A program made the position numbers and the translations under genes. From positions 1 through 23,621 of the forward strand of contig CABUDJ010000028.1 of NCBI GenBank assembly GCA_902490325.1: a stretch of 23,621 bases of DNA, in the 5' to 3' direction. The stretch is from an uncultured Collinsella sp. (lineage in GTDB: Bacteria > Actinomycetota > Coriobacteriia > Coriobacteriales > Coriobacteriaceae). The notes beneath the pieces were generated by a model. The model was not told where the DNA came from. It ran no database searches and saw only the letters and a list, made by a program, of their open reading frames with translations. Positions 1 through 7,355 of this stretch are shown here, one piece after another. Each line of letters starts with the position of its first letter. Position 1 is the stretch's first letter.

Positions 1-353
1 ATGGACAAGTAGGGAGGACAACATGCTGCCTCGCGACCCATCAGGTCGGTATAGGCAGCGTCGAGCGAATCGAGCTCAAAGTCGTCACGATTTGCCAGCA
101 CGTAGCATCCCGTGATGCCCTCGGCGGCTGTCAAGTCGTCAATGCCCTCAAACGAGACCAGATCGCCATCGCCCGTATCGGTGACGGACACGACCGTGCA
201 AAAGCGGTCGCGCTTGAGCGCCGGCGGCGTCAGGGCGACGCGCATACCCGGCTCTAATACAGAAGGAAGCCCCCGCAGCGGCTGCGCGAGGACCTCCCCC
301 TTCCTTCCGTGCGGCTTGACCACACGGGCGATGTTTTTGTACTGGGACCTCAA
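1..353 (-). CDS. rimM: 16S rRNA processing protein RimM, 3' end missing
   Basis: RimM binds ribosomal protein S19 and helps mature the head of the 30S subunit. I translated 117 residues by hand. The N-terminal segment has the family signature YKNIARVVKPHGRKGEV, then a beta-barrel region, and a segment leading into the PRC-barrel domain (DSLDAAYTDLMGREA). The usual length is about 170 residues, so roughly the last third lies beyond the left edge. The only start codon after the upstream in-frame stop is TTG at 353-351, four bases after the khpA stop. A GAGG stretch lies inside the khpA end. The gene is the last visible member of rpsP-khpA-rimM, an order common in Gram-positive bacteria. Function is secure from the motif; the TTG start is inferred from the lack of alternatives. 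Confidence 0.9.
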   Translation of the reverse strand, partial: MRSQYKNIARVVKPHGRKGEVLAQPLRGLPSVLEPGMRVALTPPALKRDRFCTVVSVTDTGDGDLVSFEGIDDLTAAEGITGCYVLANRDDFELDSLDAAYTDLMGREAACCPPYLS

Positions 354-357
354 GGTC

Positions 358-642
358 CTAGCCCAGAACCTCTACCTCGACAGCAGTGTCGAGGCGAGCG
401 GCCAGTGCACGGGCGAGCGTGCGAATGGCCTTAATGGTACGGCCACGACGGCCGATGACCTTAGCGACGTCATCCTCGGCGACCGAAACCTCAATCGTAG
501 AGGCGTCGTCACCATCGATGACCTCAAGGCTCACGGAATCCGGGTCGTCGACGATCTGAACAACGAGATATTCGACGAGATCGGCGATGCGATCTGAGAG
601 CATTGCCTCACCCTCGAGCTGTGCAGCGTCAACCTCAGGCAC
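358..642 (-). CDS. khpA: KH-domain RNA-binding protein KhpA
   Basis: Small cytoplasmic RNA-binding protein of the KhpA/YlqC family, 94 residues. The single KH domain carries the GxxG loop as IGRRG at about residues 63-67, followed by the helix RTIKAIRTL. In other Gram-positive bacteria KhpA pairs with KhpB (Jag/EloR) and affects cell elongation and division; no khpB is in this window. The chosen start is GTG at 642, three bases after the rpsP stop, because GAGGAG overlapping that stop is well placed. An internal ATG at 603 would give 81 residues, closer to the usual family length, and also has a purine-rich GGTGAGG upstream, so it stays possible. It lies between rpsP and rimM, the common position for this gene. 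Confidence 0.88.
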   Translation of the reverse strand: MPEVDAAQLEGEAMLSDRIADLVEYLVVQIVDDPDSVSLEVIDGDDASTIEVSVAEDDVAKVIGRRGRTIKAIRTLARALAARLDTAVEVEVLG

Positions 643-645
643 GAT

Positions 646-987
646 TTACTCCTCGGCGCCCTCAGCGGCCTCAGCGGCAGCCTTAGCGGCCTCGGCCTCT
701 TTGGCGAGCTGCTTCTTGGACTTCTTGACGACGGTCTCGGTCTTCTCGCCCTCGTTGGCGGCCTTGACCAGAGCGGCGACGGCGTCGGTGAGCTGAGCGC
801 CCTTGGACTGCCAGTCGGCGATCTTCTCGAGGTCGAGGTTGATGGTCTTGGGGGCGGTCATCGGGTTGTAGCGGCCAACCTCCTCGATGATACGACCGTC
901 ACGCGGGGCGCGGGAATCGGCGACGACGACACGGTAGTACGGACGCTTCTTAGCGCCGTGACGAGCAAGGCGAATCTTGACTGCCAA
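646..987 (-). CDS. rpsP: 30S ribosomal protein S16
   Basis: S16 is a structural protein of the 30S subunit body. The protein has 113 residues and starts with the family signature (M)AVKIRLARHGAKKRPYYRVV, followed by SRAPRDGRIIEEVGRYNP. The usual length is 80-90 residues; the extra C-terminal part, after about residue 80, is a lysine-, alanine- and glutamate-rich low-complexity tail. The start is TTG at 987-985, with GGAGGAG six bases upstream at 994-1000; starting further upstream would add residues absent from S16. It is the first gene of rpsP-khpA-rimM, read from a promoter proposed at 1044-1072. Confidence 0.96.
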   Translation of the reverse strand: MAVKIRLARHGAKKRPYYRVVVADSRAPRDGRIIEEVGRYNPMTAPKTINLDLEKIADWQSKGAQLTDAVAALVKAANEGEKTETVVKKSKKQLAKEAEAAKAAAEAAEGAEE

Positions 988-1006
988 AGGAAACTCCTCC
1001 AACCAA

Positions 1007-1021
1007 GCAGCTTTAGGCTGC
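1007..1021 (-). other. Small hairpin in the rpsP leader
   Basis: A 5-bp perfect stem (GCAGC/GCTGC) with a 5-base loop lies just upstream of the rpsP Shine-Dalgarno sequence. A second short pairing (CAACT/AGTTG) lies immediately upstream. This could modulate translation, but short stems like this also occur by chance. Confidence 0.3.
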
Positions 1022-1043
1022 AACTACAAACAAACAGTTGAAC

Positions 1044-1072
1044 ATAATACGCCATCGACGCGGGCAGGTGAA
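1044..1072 (-). promoter_or_regulatory. Predicted promoter of rpsP-khpA-rimM
   Basis: On the minus strand a -35 box TTCACC (1067-1072) and a -10 box TATTAT (1044-1049) are separated by 17 bases. The -10 matches the sigma-70 consensus at five of six positions and the -35 at four. Transcription would start near 1037, giving a leader of about 50 bases before the TTG of rpsP. Confidence 0.55.
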
Positions 1073-1176
1073 GTCCGTGAGACCAACTTCTTCGGTGTAG
1101 TCGAGGGCAAATCCATATCTTAGACAAGAATTCGGGATTTGCAAGCACATACACGCACCCCACATGAGCTGCGCGG

Positions 1177-1182
1177 TATACT
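1177..1182 (+). promoter_or_regulatory. Predicted -10 box of dinB
   Basis: TATACT lies seven bases before the first in-frame ATG of dinB at 1189. No good -35 is visible 16-18 bases upstream. The spacing would put the transcript start at or next to that ATG, the geometry of leaderless genes, or would give a 39-base leader if the ATG at 1228 is used. Confidence 0.45.
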
Positions 1183-1188
1183 CATGAC

Positions 1189-2451
1189 ATGGAAAGACGC
1201 GAACATACATACGGTTATGAGGATGCCATGGGCGTCACGCCGCCTCCCTGGACGGGTCCAGCGGTGGGCCTGATGGACCTCGATGCGTTTTTTGCGAGCG
1301 TGGAGATGCTCGACCATCCCGAATGGCGCGGAAAACCGCTCATCGTGGGCGGAGACGCCGATTCGCGTGGCGTCGTGTCCACGTGTTCATATGAGGCACG
1401 TCGCTTTGGCGTGCACTCCGCCATGCCCTCGGCCGAGGCACGGCGTCTGTGTCCTCAGGCCATTTGGACACACGGGCACTTCGACCGCTACCGCGAGGTG
1501 AGCGCGCAGGTCATGGCGATTCTCGCCGACGAGACCCCACGCGTGGAGCGCGTATCCATCGACGAAGCCTTTATCGATATCACACCGGGTCGCTTTGCGC
1601 CCGAAGACCCGCTGCTGGTTGCGCGACGTATAAGCGACCGCGTGGCAGGACTGGGAGTGACCTGTTCCATTGGCGTGGGCTGCAACAAGACGGTCGCAAA
1701 GATCGCAAGCGAGCGTGACAAGCCGTTTGGATTGACGATTGTGCGCCCCGGAACCGAGCAGCGCTTTTTGGCCGCGCTGCCGGTATCTGCCATGAGCGGC
1801 ATCGGACGCTCGGCCGAGGAGCGACTGCGCCGCATGCGCATCTACACCCTCGGCGAGCTTTCGCGCGCGCCTGAGTCCACACTGGCCTCTATTTTTGGCG
1901 TCAACGGCGAACGCATGCGCCAGCGTGCGCTGGGACTCGAAATCTCCGAAGTCACGAGTCTCGATGAAGAGCGCGAGGTCAAGTCGGTCAGCAATGAACG
2001 CACCTTTGCTAAAGATTTAACTGAGCGTGGGGATATTGAGGCGGCGATTGCGCTGTTGGGAGAGTCAGTGGGACGCCGCCTGCGCCGTCAGGGACTAACG
2101 GGCGCCACGGTGACGCTCAAGCTCAAGTATTCGTATGGAAGCGGGCGTACGGCACAGCGCCGGCTGCCTCATCCGACCGACGATGAGAACATCTTCGTGG
2201 CGGTTGCACTCGAACTGCTCGACAACATCTGGCAGGAAGGCATGCATGTTCGCTTAGCAGGCATCGGTATGAGCGACTTCGACCACCAAGGCGGCATCCA
2301 GACCGACCTGTTCTGCGAGATCGATGACCGCGGGGCCCAATCCAGCGACCGCCGCGACCTCTCCGTCGCCATCGACGCCGTCCGAGACAAATTCGGCGAC
2401 ACCGTCCTTTCCTGCCAGATGTTGCCCGGCGATATGCGTGAGGGTAGCTAA
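1189..2451 (+). CDS. dinB: DNA polymerase IV (Y family)
   Basis: Error-prone translesion DNA polymerase, 420 residues from the first ATG. The palm motif MDLDAFFASVE (about 29-39) gives the first catalytic aspartate, SIDEAFID (about 123-130) gives the catalytic Asp-Glu pair, and SYEARRFGVHSAMP (about 67-80) is the finger region. A thumb follows with the helix-hairpin-helix-like segment SAMSGIGRSAEERL, then the little-finger domain. QTDLF at about 371-375 fits the sliding-clamp binding motif. Two starts are plausible: ATG 1189 (seven bases after TATACT, no ribosome site, possibly leaderless) and ATG 1228 (GAGG five bases upstream, 407 residues). It is the only plus-strand gene before the IS. 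No SOS-box sequence was recognised. Confidence 0.95.
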   Translation: MERREHTYGYEDAMGVTPPPWTGPAVGLMDLDAFFASVEMLDHPEWRGKPLIVGGDADSRGVVSTCSYEARRFGVHSAMPSAEARRLCPQAIWTHGHFDRYREVSAQVMAILADETPRVERVSIDEAFIDITPGRFAPEDPLLVARRISDRVAGLGVTCSIGVGCNKTVAKIASERDKPFGLTIVRPGTEQRFLAALPVSAMSGIGRSAEERLRRMRIYTLGELSRAPESTLASIFGVNGERMRQRALGLEISEVTSLDEEREVKSVSNERTFAKDLTERGDIEAAIALLGESVGRRLRRQGLTGATVTLKLKYSYGSGRTAQRRLPHPTDDENIFVAVALELLDNIWQEGMHVRLAGIGMSDFDHQGGIQTDLFCEIDDRGAQSSDRRDLSVAIDAVRDKFGDTVLSCQMLPGDMREGS

Positions 2452-2471
2452 ACCCCGTCTCAAATGAGCTA

Positions 2472-2927
2472 CTAGAGGAGGTTGAGGGGGAGCTGGGGAG
2501 CGTCACCCCAGAGCTTTTCGAGACGGTAGAAGTCGCGCGCCTCGGGAGTGAAGACGTGGACGACAACCGAACCATAGTCCATGAGCATCCAGGTCTTCTG
2601 CTCGCGACCCTCGATGGAGAACGGGTGCTCGCCGCAAGCCTCGGCGACCTTCTCCTCGATCTCATCGACGATAGAATCGACCTGGCGGTTGTTGGTACCG
2701 GTGGCAAGCACAAAGTAGTCGCATACGTCGGAAAGCTCGGTCAGGTCGAGCACCTGAACGTCCTCGCCCTTCTTGTCGTAGGCGGCCTGCGCGGCGGCGC
2801 GGGCGACATCCTCGGCGGCGACACCGCTCGCGGACAGCGAGGCGGCAGTGCGGTCGGACGTGGCGACGAAGCTCTTGTGCTCCACACCTTCAAGAATCTG
2901 CTCGTCGGTCATGGTCTCGTCGGCCAT
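2472..2927 (-). CDS. rsfS: Ribosome silencing factor RsfS (Iojap family)
   Basis: RsfS binds L14 on the large subunit and blocks subunit joining under nutrient limitation. The protein has 151 residues. The conserved Iojap region spans about residues 40-145, with LTELSDVCDYFVLATGTNNRQ, then VDEIEEKV and GSVVVHVFTPEARDFYRLE before the terminal LWGDA segment. A glutamate- and alanine-rich N-terminal extension of about 35 residues makes it longer than the usual 110-120. The start is ATG at 2927, because GAGG lies seven bases upstream; an in-frame extension of seven residues lacks such a site. It is the last gene of obgE-nadD-yqeK-rsfS and ends 20 bases from the convergent dinB. Confidence 0.94.
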   Translation of the reverse strand: MADETMTDEQILEGVEHKSFVATSDRTAASLSASGVAAEDVARAAAQAAYDKKGEDVQVLDLTELSDVCDYFVLATGTNNRQVDSIVDEIEEKVAEACGEHPFSIEGREQKTWMLMDYGSVVVHVFTPEARDFYRLEKLWGDAPQLPLNLL

Positions 2928-2955
2928 GGAATACCTCTTTCTAGACACACCCGAG

Positions 2956-3564
2956 CTAGCGCAGCTGGGCGTAATGGTTGTAAATCGTAATAGCTGTGGG
3001 ATAAAGATAGCGCCCGGACTGGATCACATAGACCAAACCCTGCGCAAAACAGGAGAAGAACAACTCATCGAGCGTCGACTCCCCCACCATCTTGCGCAGC
3101 GCATGCGCATAGTCGCCGTAGCGGTTGGGCTCGATGGCATCGGCCACAAAGACCACCATATCGAGCGGCGTCATGTCGCAGGCACCCACGGTGTGACGGT
3201 CGACAGCCTGGAAAACGGCCGGCGACAGCTCGGGAAAAAGCTGCGGAAGCTCATAGGCGGCAACAGGGCCATGCAAAAGCGGCGTCGCGGCGGAAGGAGA
3301 GCCGGCAATCTTAATGCCGTAATGCAGAGCGCGCGTGACCAGCTCGTCGTCGGAGAGCACTTTGTCCCAGTCATGGATCAGGCCGGCGGCAGCGGCATCA
3401 AAGCGGTCAACGCCGTAGACCTCGGCCAGATGAAGTGCGGTCTCGGCAACACCCAGCGAATGCACATAGCGCTTGCGCTTATCCTTCATGCGAACATCGA
3501 GCAGCTCTTGAATGCGCTTGAGCAGCGCGCGCTCATCGCCCTCAAACTGATCCTCTACCGACAA
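2956..3564 (-). CDS. yqeK: HD-domain phosphohydrolase, YqeK family
   Basis: Predicted metal-dependent HD hydrolase, 202 residues. Characterised YqeK proteins cleave diadenosine tetraphosphate symmetrically to ADP. Metal-binding residues are visible in order: H35 in KRYVHSLGVAE, H64-D65 in LIHDWDK, H98 in LLHGPVAAYE, H124 in DRHTVG, and D142 in VVFVADAIEP. The start is TTG at 3564-3562, with a GGGGGT stretch upstream and a 12-base gap after the nadD stop; no other start precedes the domain. The nadD-yqeK-rsfS order is standard in Gram-positive bacteria and supports the call. Confidence 0.92.
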   Translation of the reverse strand: MSVEDQFEGDERALLKRIQELLDVRMKDKRKRYVHSLGVAETALHLAEVYGVDRFDAAAAGLIHDWDKVLSDDELVTRALHYGIKIAGSPSAATPLLHGPVAAYELPQLFPELSPAVFQAVDRHTVGACDMTPLDMVVFVADAIEPNRYGDYAHALRKMVGESTLDELFFSCFAQGLVYVIQSGRYLYPTAITIYNHYAQLR

Positions 3565-3576
3565 CGTAGACCCCCA

Positions 3577-4254
3577 TCACTCAAAATCTTCTTGGCCCAA
3601 ATCGGCATATAGCCTGCGTTTGCGAATGTAGCCGAGCACGGACTCGCTCGTAAGATAGCGCACGCTCATACCGCGAGCAACTCGCTTACGAATGTTCGTC
3701 GAGCTGATCGCCAGCGCCGGAATCTGAATATAGCGCACGTCGAACGGCAGCCCCGACTCTTTGATTCGGGCACGCGCCGTATCGATATCAAAGCCCGGTC
3801 GTGTCGCCGCAATAAAGGTAGCAAGCTCAGCGATTCGTTCGGCATCATGCCAGGTAACAATATCGATAATCGCGTCGGCGCCCGTAATAAAGTAGAGCTT
3901 TACCTGCGGCGGGTAAAAGTCGCGAAGGGCATGAAGCGTATCGGCCGTATAGGTTACACCCGGACGGTCAATCTCGAACCGACTCGCCAAAAAGGCCGGG
4001 TTCGCAGCGGTGGCGAGGACCGTCATGGCATAACGGTCCTCGGCAGGCGTCACCGGCTTGTCAAGCTTAAAGGCGGGAGAGCCCGCCGGCATAAAGAGTA
4101 CAGCGTCCAAGTCGAGCGACTCGCGCGCCTGCTCGGCAGTCACCAAGTGCCCGTAATGAATCGGGTCGAATGTGCCGCCCATAATGCCAAGCCGAAACTC
4201 TTTGCCCTCTTTTATGGGCAGCTCGGGCAAACCGATTCCACCGCGCAGCGACAT
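3577..4254 (-). CDS. nadD: Nicotinate-nucleotide adenylyltransferase
   Basis: Transfers AMP from ATP to nicotinate mononucleotide, giving deamido-NAD in cytoplasmic NAD synthesis. The protein has 225 residues. The nucleotidyltransferase signature GGTFDPIHYGH is at about 26-36 and the second ATP-binding motif ISSTNIRKR at about 183-191. About 20 residues precede the first beta strand, slightly more than usual, and no later start fits. The ATG at 4254 follows the obgE stop by three bases, with GGAGGG inside the obgE end, which suggests translational coupling. No key residue is missing. Confidence 0.95.
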   Translation of the reverse strand: MSLRGGIGLPELPIKEGKEFRLGIMGGTFDPIHYGHLVTAEQARESLDLDAVLFMPAGSPAFKLDKPVTPAEDRYAMTVLATAANPAFLASRFEIDRPGVTYTADTLHALRDFYPPQVKLYFITGADAIIDIVTWHDAERIAELATFIAATRPGFDIDTARARIKESGLPFDVRYIQIPALAISSTNIRKRVARGMSVRYLTSESVLGYIRKRRLYADLGQEDFE

Positions 4255-4257
4255 GGC

Positions 4258-5724
4258 TTACTCGCCCTCCGAGGTCTCGGCATCGCCCGCGGCATCCGCC
4301 GCATCGACAACCTCGACGCCCTCATCCGCAGCATCGGCCACGTCAATGGCTTCAACGGCAACGTCCTCGCCAGCATCCTCGAGCTCCTCGTACTCCGAGA
4401 AGTCCTCGGCACCCTCAAAGTCAAAGGCGCGCTGGCAAATGCGGACCTCGTCGCCCGCACGGCAACCGGCCTTCTCGAGCGCGTCGTCAACACCCATACG
4501 CGCAAACTTATGCTGCAGGTAAATGACGGCTTCCTCGTTTTCCCAGTCGGTCTGGATGACCATACGCTCAATGGCACGACCGACCACGCGGAAGGCACCG
4601 GGCTCTTCCTGAACAATGCGGAAACGCTTCTCACGCTGCAGGCGACGGCGCTCCCACTCATCGTCGCGCAGAACGACCGGCTCATCCGAGACAGCCAACT
4701 CGGCGCGCAGCTTAGCCACCTGCTCGCCCACGGCAAGCATCAGCGTATTGAGGCCGGCGCCCGTCACGGCAGACACGGCAAAGAACATATGTCCATCGTC
4801 GAGCGCTGCGCGCTTGAGGTCGGCAATCTTGTCGACCGTGCCCGGCGCGTCGCACTTGTTGGCAACGACGATCTGCGGACGCTCCGAAAGCTCGGCGCCA
4901 TACTGCTCGAGCTCGCGGTTGATGATGCGATAGTCCTCAACCGGATCGCGATCCTCAAAACCGCCCGTCATGTCGACGACATGCATGATCAGGGCCGTAC
5001 GCTCAATGTGGCGCAAGAACTGGTGACCCAGGCCCTTGCCCTCGCTCGCGCCCTCGATAAGACCGGGGACGTCGGCAACGACGTAAGAATATTCGCCGGC
5101 ACGCACCATGCCCAGATTGGGCACGAGTGTGGTAAACGGGTAGTCAGCAATCTTGGGGCGGGCGGCACTCATGCGCGCAATGAGCGATGACTTACCCACC
5201 GAGGGAAAGCCCACGAGTGCGGCATCGGCCATAAGCTTCATCTCGAGCTCAATCCAGTGCTCCTCGGCCGGCTCGCCTAGCTGGGCAAAGGCCGGAGCGC
5301 GGCGCACCGACGTCACAAAGTGGGTATTGCCCAGACCGCCGGCACCACCGGGCGCCACGACGACGCGCTCGCCGTCGTGCACCAGGTCGGCAATCTCGAA
5401 CATCGGTGTCTGCGTCTCGGGGTCAAGCTCGCGCACCACGGTGCCCATAGGGACCTTGAGAATCAGGTCCTCGCCGCTCTTACCGTTACGACGGGCACCC
5501 TGCCCGTGCGTGCCGCGCTCGGCGCGAAAGTGATGCTTAAAGCGGTAATCGATCAACGAAGACAGCTGAGCATCGGCCTGGATGACGACATTGCCGCCAC
5601 GACCGCCGTCGCCGCCATCGGGGCCGCCCTTGGGGACAAATGCCTCGCGCCTAAACGACATGCATCCGGCTCCGCCGTCGCCGCCGCACACGTTAATGCG
5701 GCTGATATCGGTGAACTGTGACAA
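4258..5724 (-). CDS. obgE: GTPase Obg/CgtA
   Basis: Essential GTPase of large-subunit assembly and stress signalling, 488 residues. The glycine-rich Obg fold (about 1-165, including GGDGGAGCMSFRREAFVPKGG) precedes a G domain with G1 GFPSVGKSS (172-180), G2 threonines in YPFTTL (195-200), G3 DVPG (218-221), G4 NKCD (289-292) and G5 SAVTGAG (318-324). A C-terminal OCT domain spans about 360-433. The last 50 residues form an Asp/Glu/Ala/Val-rich acidic tail. The start is TTG at 5724-5722 with AGGAGG eight bases upstream. That ribosome site sits four bases beyond the T-tract of the rpmA terminator, so expression probably depends on read-through. It is first in obgE-nadD-yqeK-rsfS. Confidence 0.97.
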   Translation of the reverse strand: MSQFTDISRINVCGGDGGAGCMSFRREAFVPKGGPDGGDGGRGGNVVIQADAQLSSLIDYRFKHHFRAERGTHGQGARRNGKSGEDLILKVPMGTVVRELDPETQTPMFEIADLVHDGERVVVAPGGAGGLGNTHFVTSVRRAPAFAQLGEPAEEHWIELEMKLMADAALVGFPSVGKSSLIARMSAARPKIADYPFTTLVPNLGMVRAGEYSYVVADVPGLIEGASEGKGLGHQFLRHIERTALIMHVVDMTGGFEDRDPVEDYRIINRELEQYGAELSERPQIVVANKCDAPGTVDKIADLKRAALDDGHMFFAVSAVTGAGLNTLMLAVGEQVAKLRAELAVSDEPVVLRDDEWERRRLQREKRFRIVQEEPGAFRVVGRAIERMVIQTDWENEEAVIYLQHKFARMGVDDALEKAGCRAGDEVRICQRAFDFEGAEDFSEYEELEDAGEDVAVEAIDVADAADEGVEVVDAADAAGDAETSEGE

Positions 5725-5740
5725 CAGAATCGCCTCCTAC

Positions 5741-5784
5741 AAAAAAGAGGGAGACCCTTGAATCCTAAAACTCAAGTGCCTCCC
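5741..5784 (-). terminator. Intrinsic terminator after rpmA, abutting the obgE ribosome site
   Basis: Read on the minus strand, 14 bases (5784-5771) pair with 14 bases (5762-5749) around an 8-base loop. There is one A/G mismatch and two G-T wobbles. A TC then six T follow (5748-5741). This is a classic rho-independent structure. The T-tract ends four bases before AGGAGG of obgE, so it can act as a full terminator or as a partial one setting the ratio of L21/L27 to Obg. Confidence 0.85.
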
Positions 5785-5809
5785 ACATATGTGCTCTATG
5801 AAGGGTGAA

Positions 5810-6067
5810 TTACGCGTTCGCGAGCGGGCGTACGCTGACCCTGTGCTTGATACCCTTGTGGAACTCAACGGTACCGTCGACCAGCGCGAACAGCGTGTCG
5901 TCCTTGCCACGGCCAACGTTCTCACCCGGGTGGATGTGCGTGCCGTGCTGACGGACGAGAATCGTGCCCGTGGTTACCGTCTGGCCGGCATAGCGCTTCG
6001 TGCCAAGGCGCTGACCGCGGGAGTCACGGCCATTACGGGAGGAACCGAGTCCTTTTTTGTGTGCCAT
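5810..6067 (-). CDS. rpmA: 50S ribosomal protein L27
   Basis: L27 lies near the peptidyl transferase centre of the 50S subunit. The protein has 85 residues and begins directly with MAHKKGLGSSRNGRDS, then GQTVTTGTILVRQ and HPGENVGRGKDDTLFA. It lacks the cleavable N-terminal extension found in most Firmicutes, and no prp (ysxB) protease gene lies between rplU and rpmA. The ATG at 6067 has AGTAGGT seven bases upstream. It is 33 bases downstream of rplU, shares its promoter and is followed by a strong terminator. Confidence 0.97.
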   Translation of the reverse strand: MAHKKGLGSSRNGRDSRGQRLGTKRYAGQTVTTGTILVRQHGTHIHPGENVGRGKDDTLFALVDGTVEFHKGIKHRVSVRPLANA

Positions 6068-6100
6068 TGTGTATACCTACTCTTTCGTTACGAGTGTAAT

Positions 6101-6475
6101 CTACTCGGCGACGGGAGCCTCGGCAACAGCCTCAGCCTCTGCCTTGACAGCCTTCTTGGCGCGGGAGGTAGCCTGAACCTTCACGATCTTCAGCTTGGTG
6201 AGCTGCTGACGGTGACCCTTCAGACGACGATAGCGCTTGCGCTTGTGGAACTTGAAGACCAGCTGCTTCTCGCCCTTGAACTGCTCAACGATCTGAGCGG
6301 TAACCTTGGCCTTGGCCAGCTTGTCGGGATCGGTGACGATCTTCTTACCATCGTTGAGGAAGATAACCGGCAGGGTGATCTTATCGCCCTCATTGCCCTC
6401 GATCTTCTCGACGGTGATGACATCGTCGGTGGCGACCTTGTACTGCTTGCCGCCCGTGTTAACGATTGCGTACAT
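6101..6475 (-). CDS. rplU: 50S ribosomal protein L21
   Basis: L21 is a structural protein of the large subunit that contacts 23S rRNA. The protein has 124 residues: MYAIVNTGGKQYKV at the N terminus and KFHKRKRYRRLKGHRQQLTKLKI near residue 90, both diagnostic. The usual length is about 103; the extra C-terminal residues are Ala/Glu/Lys/Val rich. The start is ATG at 6475, which gives the canonical N terminus; a seven-residue in-frame extension does not match the family. The ribosome site is modest (AAGGG). A strong promoter lies at 6518-6546, so rplU-rpmA is a transcription unit. Confidence 0.96.
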   Translation of the reverse strand: MYAIVNTGGKQYKVATDDVITVEKIEGNEGDKITLPVIFLNDGKKIVTDPDKLAKAKVTAQIVEQFKGEKQLVFKFHKRKRYRRLKGHRQQLTKLKIVKVQATSRAKKAVKAEAEAVAEAPVAE

Positions 6476-6517
6476 GTTTACTTGCCCTTCATGCATCAGT
6501 TAGTGCAACAGCCGAAT

Positions 6518-6546
6518 ATAGTAGCAGGCGATAATACCCCCGTCAA
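6518..6546 (-). promoter_or_regulatory. Strong predicted promoter of rplU-rpmA
   Basis: On the minus strand the -35 box TTGACG (6541-6546) and -10 box TACTAT (6518-6523) are separated by exactly 17 bases, each with five of six consensus matches. Transcription would begin near 6511. The -35 overlaps the stop codon of the upstream DUF2344 gene, so the ribosomal protein unit has its own promoter inside a continuous gene run. Confidence 0.8.
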
Positions 6547-7355
6547 CGAGTATGTGGAGCAAATCCACAAGTTCGCACAGGTATGGGGCTGACGAGTCGG
6601 CCCTCGTCGTCCTCGCATGCTTGATTCTGACGCTCGACATCGTAGGAGCAGATGGTCACGAGGTCTTGCATACCGGTGGAAACAATAGGTGCATCGACGC
6701 CCGGGGTCAAGCCCTGCAACAAAACATCAGCGGCAGAAAGCAAAATTTCCGGACGCATGGAGCCCTCGTTATCGGCATGGGTGTCGAGCATGAGCACCAG
6801 ATGGTCCGGGCGCTCCCCTGCCGTGAGCTCATAGCCCACCAGAGTGTGGTCAAGGTCCAGGCGTTTGCTCTTTTTGCCACGAGCGTAGTCGATGCCGTGG
6901 CCCGCGCGCAGCGTATCGACAGCGCGACGCACCTCGTCGGCGTCCACCGGTGCCTCAGGGTCAAGATGCAGATCGATACGATACGACAGACGCGTGAGTT
7001 GCGCCGTCAGCGCCGGCGTGCGCACGTCGATGTATGCCGCCTCGATGGGGGCCAGATCGGCCGGAGATGCCGCCGCCAAACGTTCAAACGCCTCATCGAG
7101 CGCAACGAACTCAGTCATAAACAAGTCATACCACTCGCAAGTCGACGACGTTCCCACCGGCAGCGCCGACGAAAAGCCCACACGCATATGCGGAGAGAAG
7201 CCATGCGTCACGGCATAGGGCAGCCCCGCGCGACGCACGATGCGCTCAATAGTATGAATCACTTCGAGATGGCCCAAGTACTTAAGGCGGTCGCGCTTGC
7301 CATAGCGAACGCGAAGCCTAAAGAGCGTGGGGTTGTCGGTCAGGCGCTCACTCAT
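6543..7355 (-). CDS. TIGR03936/DUF2344 radical SAM-associated protein
   Basis: Protein of 270 residues that accompanies the radical SAM enzyme encoded just upstream. The N-terminal segment, FRLRVRYGKRDRLKYLGHLEVIHTIERIVRRAG then LPYAVTHGFSPHMRVGFSSALPVG, is typical of the family. In some bacteria it is fused to the C terminus of the partner. Its biochemical role is not established. The start ATG overlaps the partner's stop in an ATGA arrangement (7352-7355), indicating coupled translation and probable interaction. The C-terminal part is less conserved and ends in a short segment after two acidic runs. No catalytic motif was recognised. The call is by family resemblance and context; no function is proposed. 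Confidence 0.85.
   Translation of the reverse strand: MSERLTDNPTLFRLRVRYGKRDRLKYLGHLEVIHTIERIVRRAGLPYAVTHGFSPHMRVGFSSALPVGTSSTCEWYDLFMTEFVALDEAFERLAAASPADLAPIEAAYIDVRTPALTAQLTRLSYRIDLHLDPEAPVDADEVRRAVDTLRAGHGIDYARGKKSKRLDLDHTLVGYELTAGERPDHLVLMLDTHADNEGSMRPEILLSAADVLLQGLTPGVDAPIVSTGMQDLVTICSYDVERQNQACEDDEGRLVSPIPVRTCGFAPHTR

Noticed and set aside
1..12. ATG GAC AAG TAG at the window edge as a gene start
   Set aside because: It stops after three codons and is antisense to rimM, which reads through the region in frame.
112..597. 161-codon plus-strand frame
   Set aside because: Antisense to rimM and khpA; both minus-strand proteins show clear family motifs.
2444..2472. GTAGCT/AGCTAC inverted repeat spanning the dinB and rsfS stops
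   Set aside because: Only 6 bp with a 17-base loop and no T-run on either strand; too weak to call a bidirectional terminator, though the position between convergent genes is suggestive.
3847..5190. 447-codon plus-strand frame
   Set aside because: Lies opposite nadD and obgE, whose motifs are complete. No recognisable domain and no ribosome site; a GC-content shadow.
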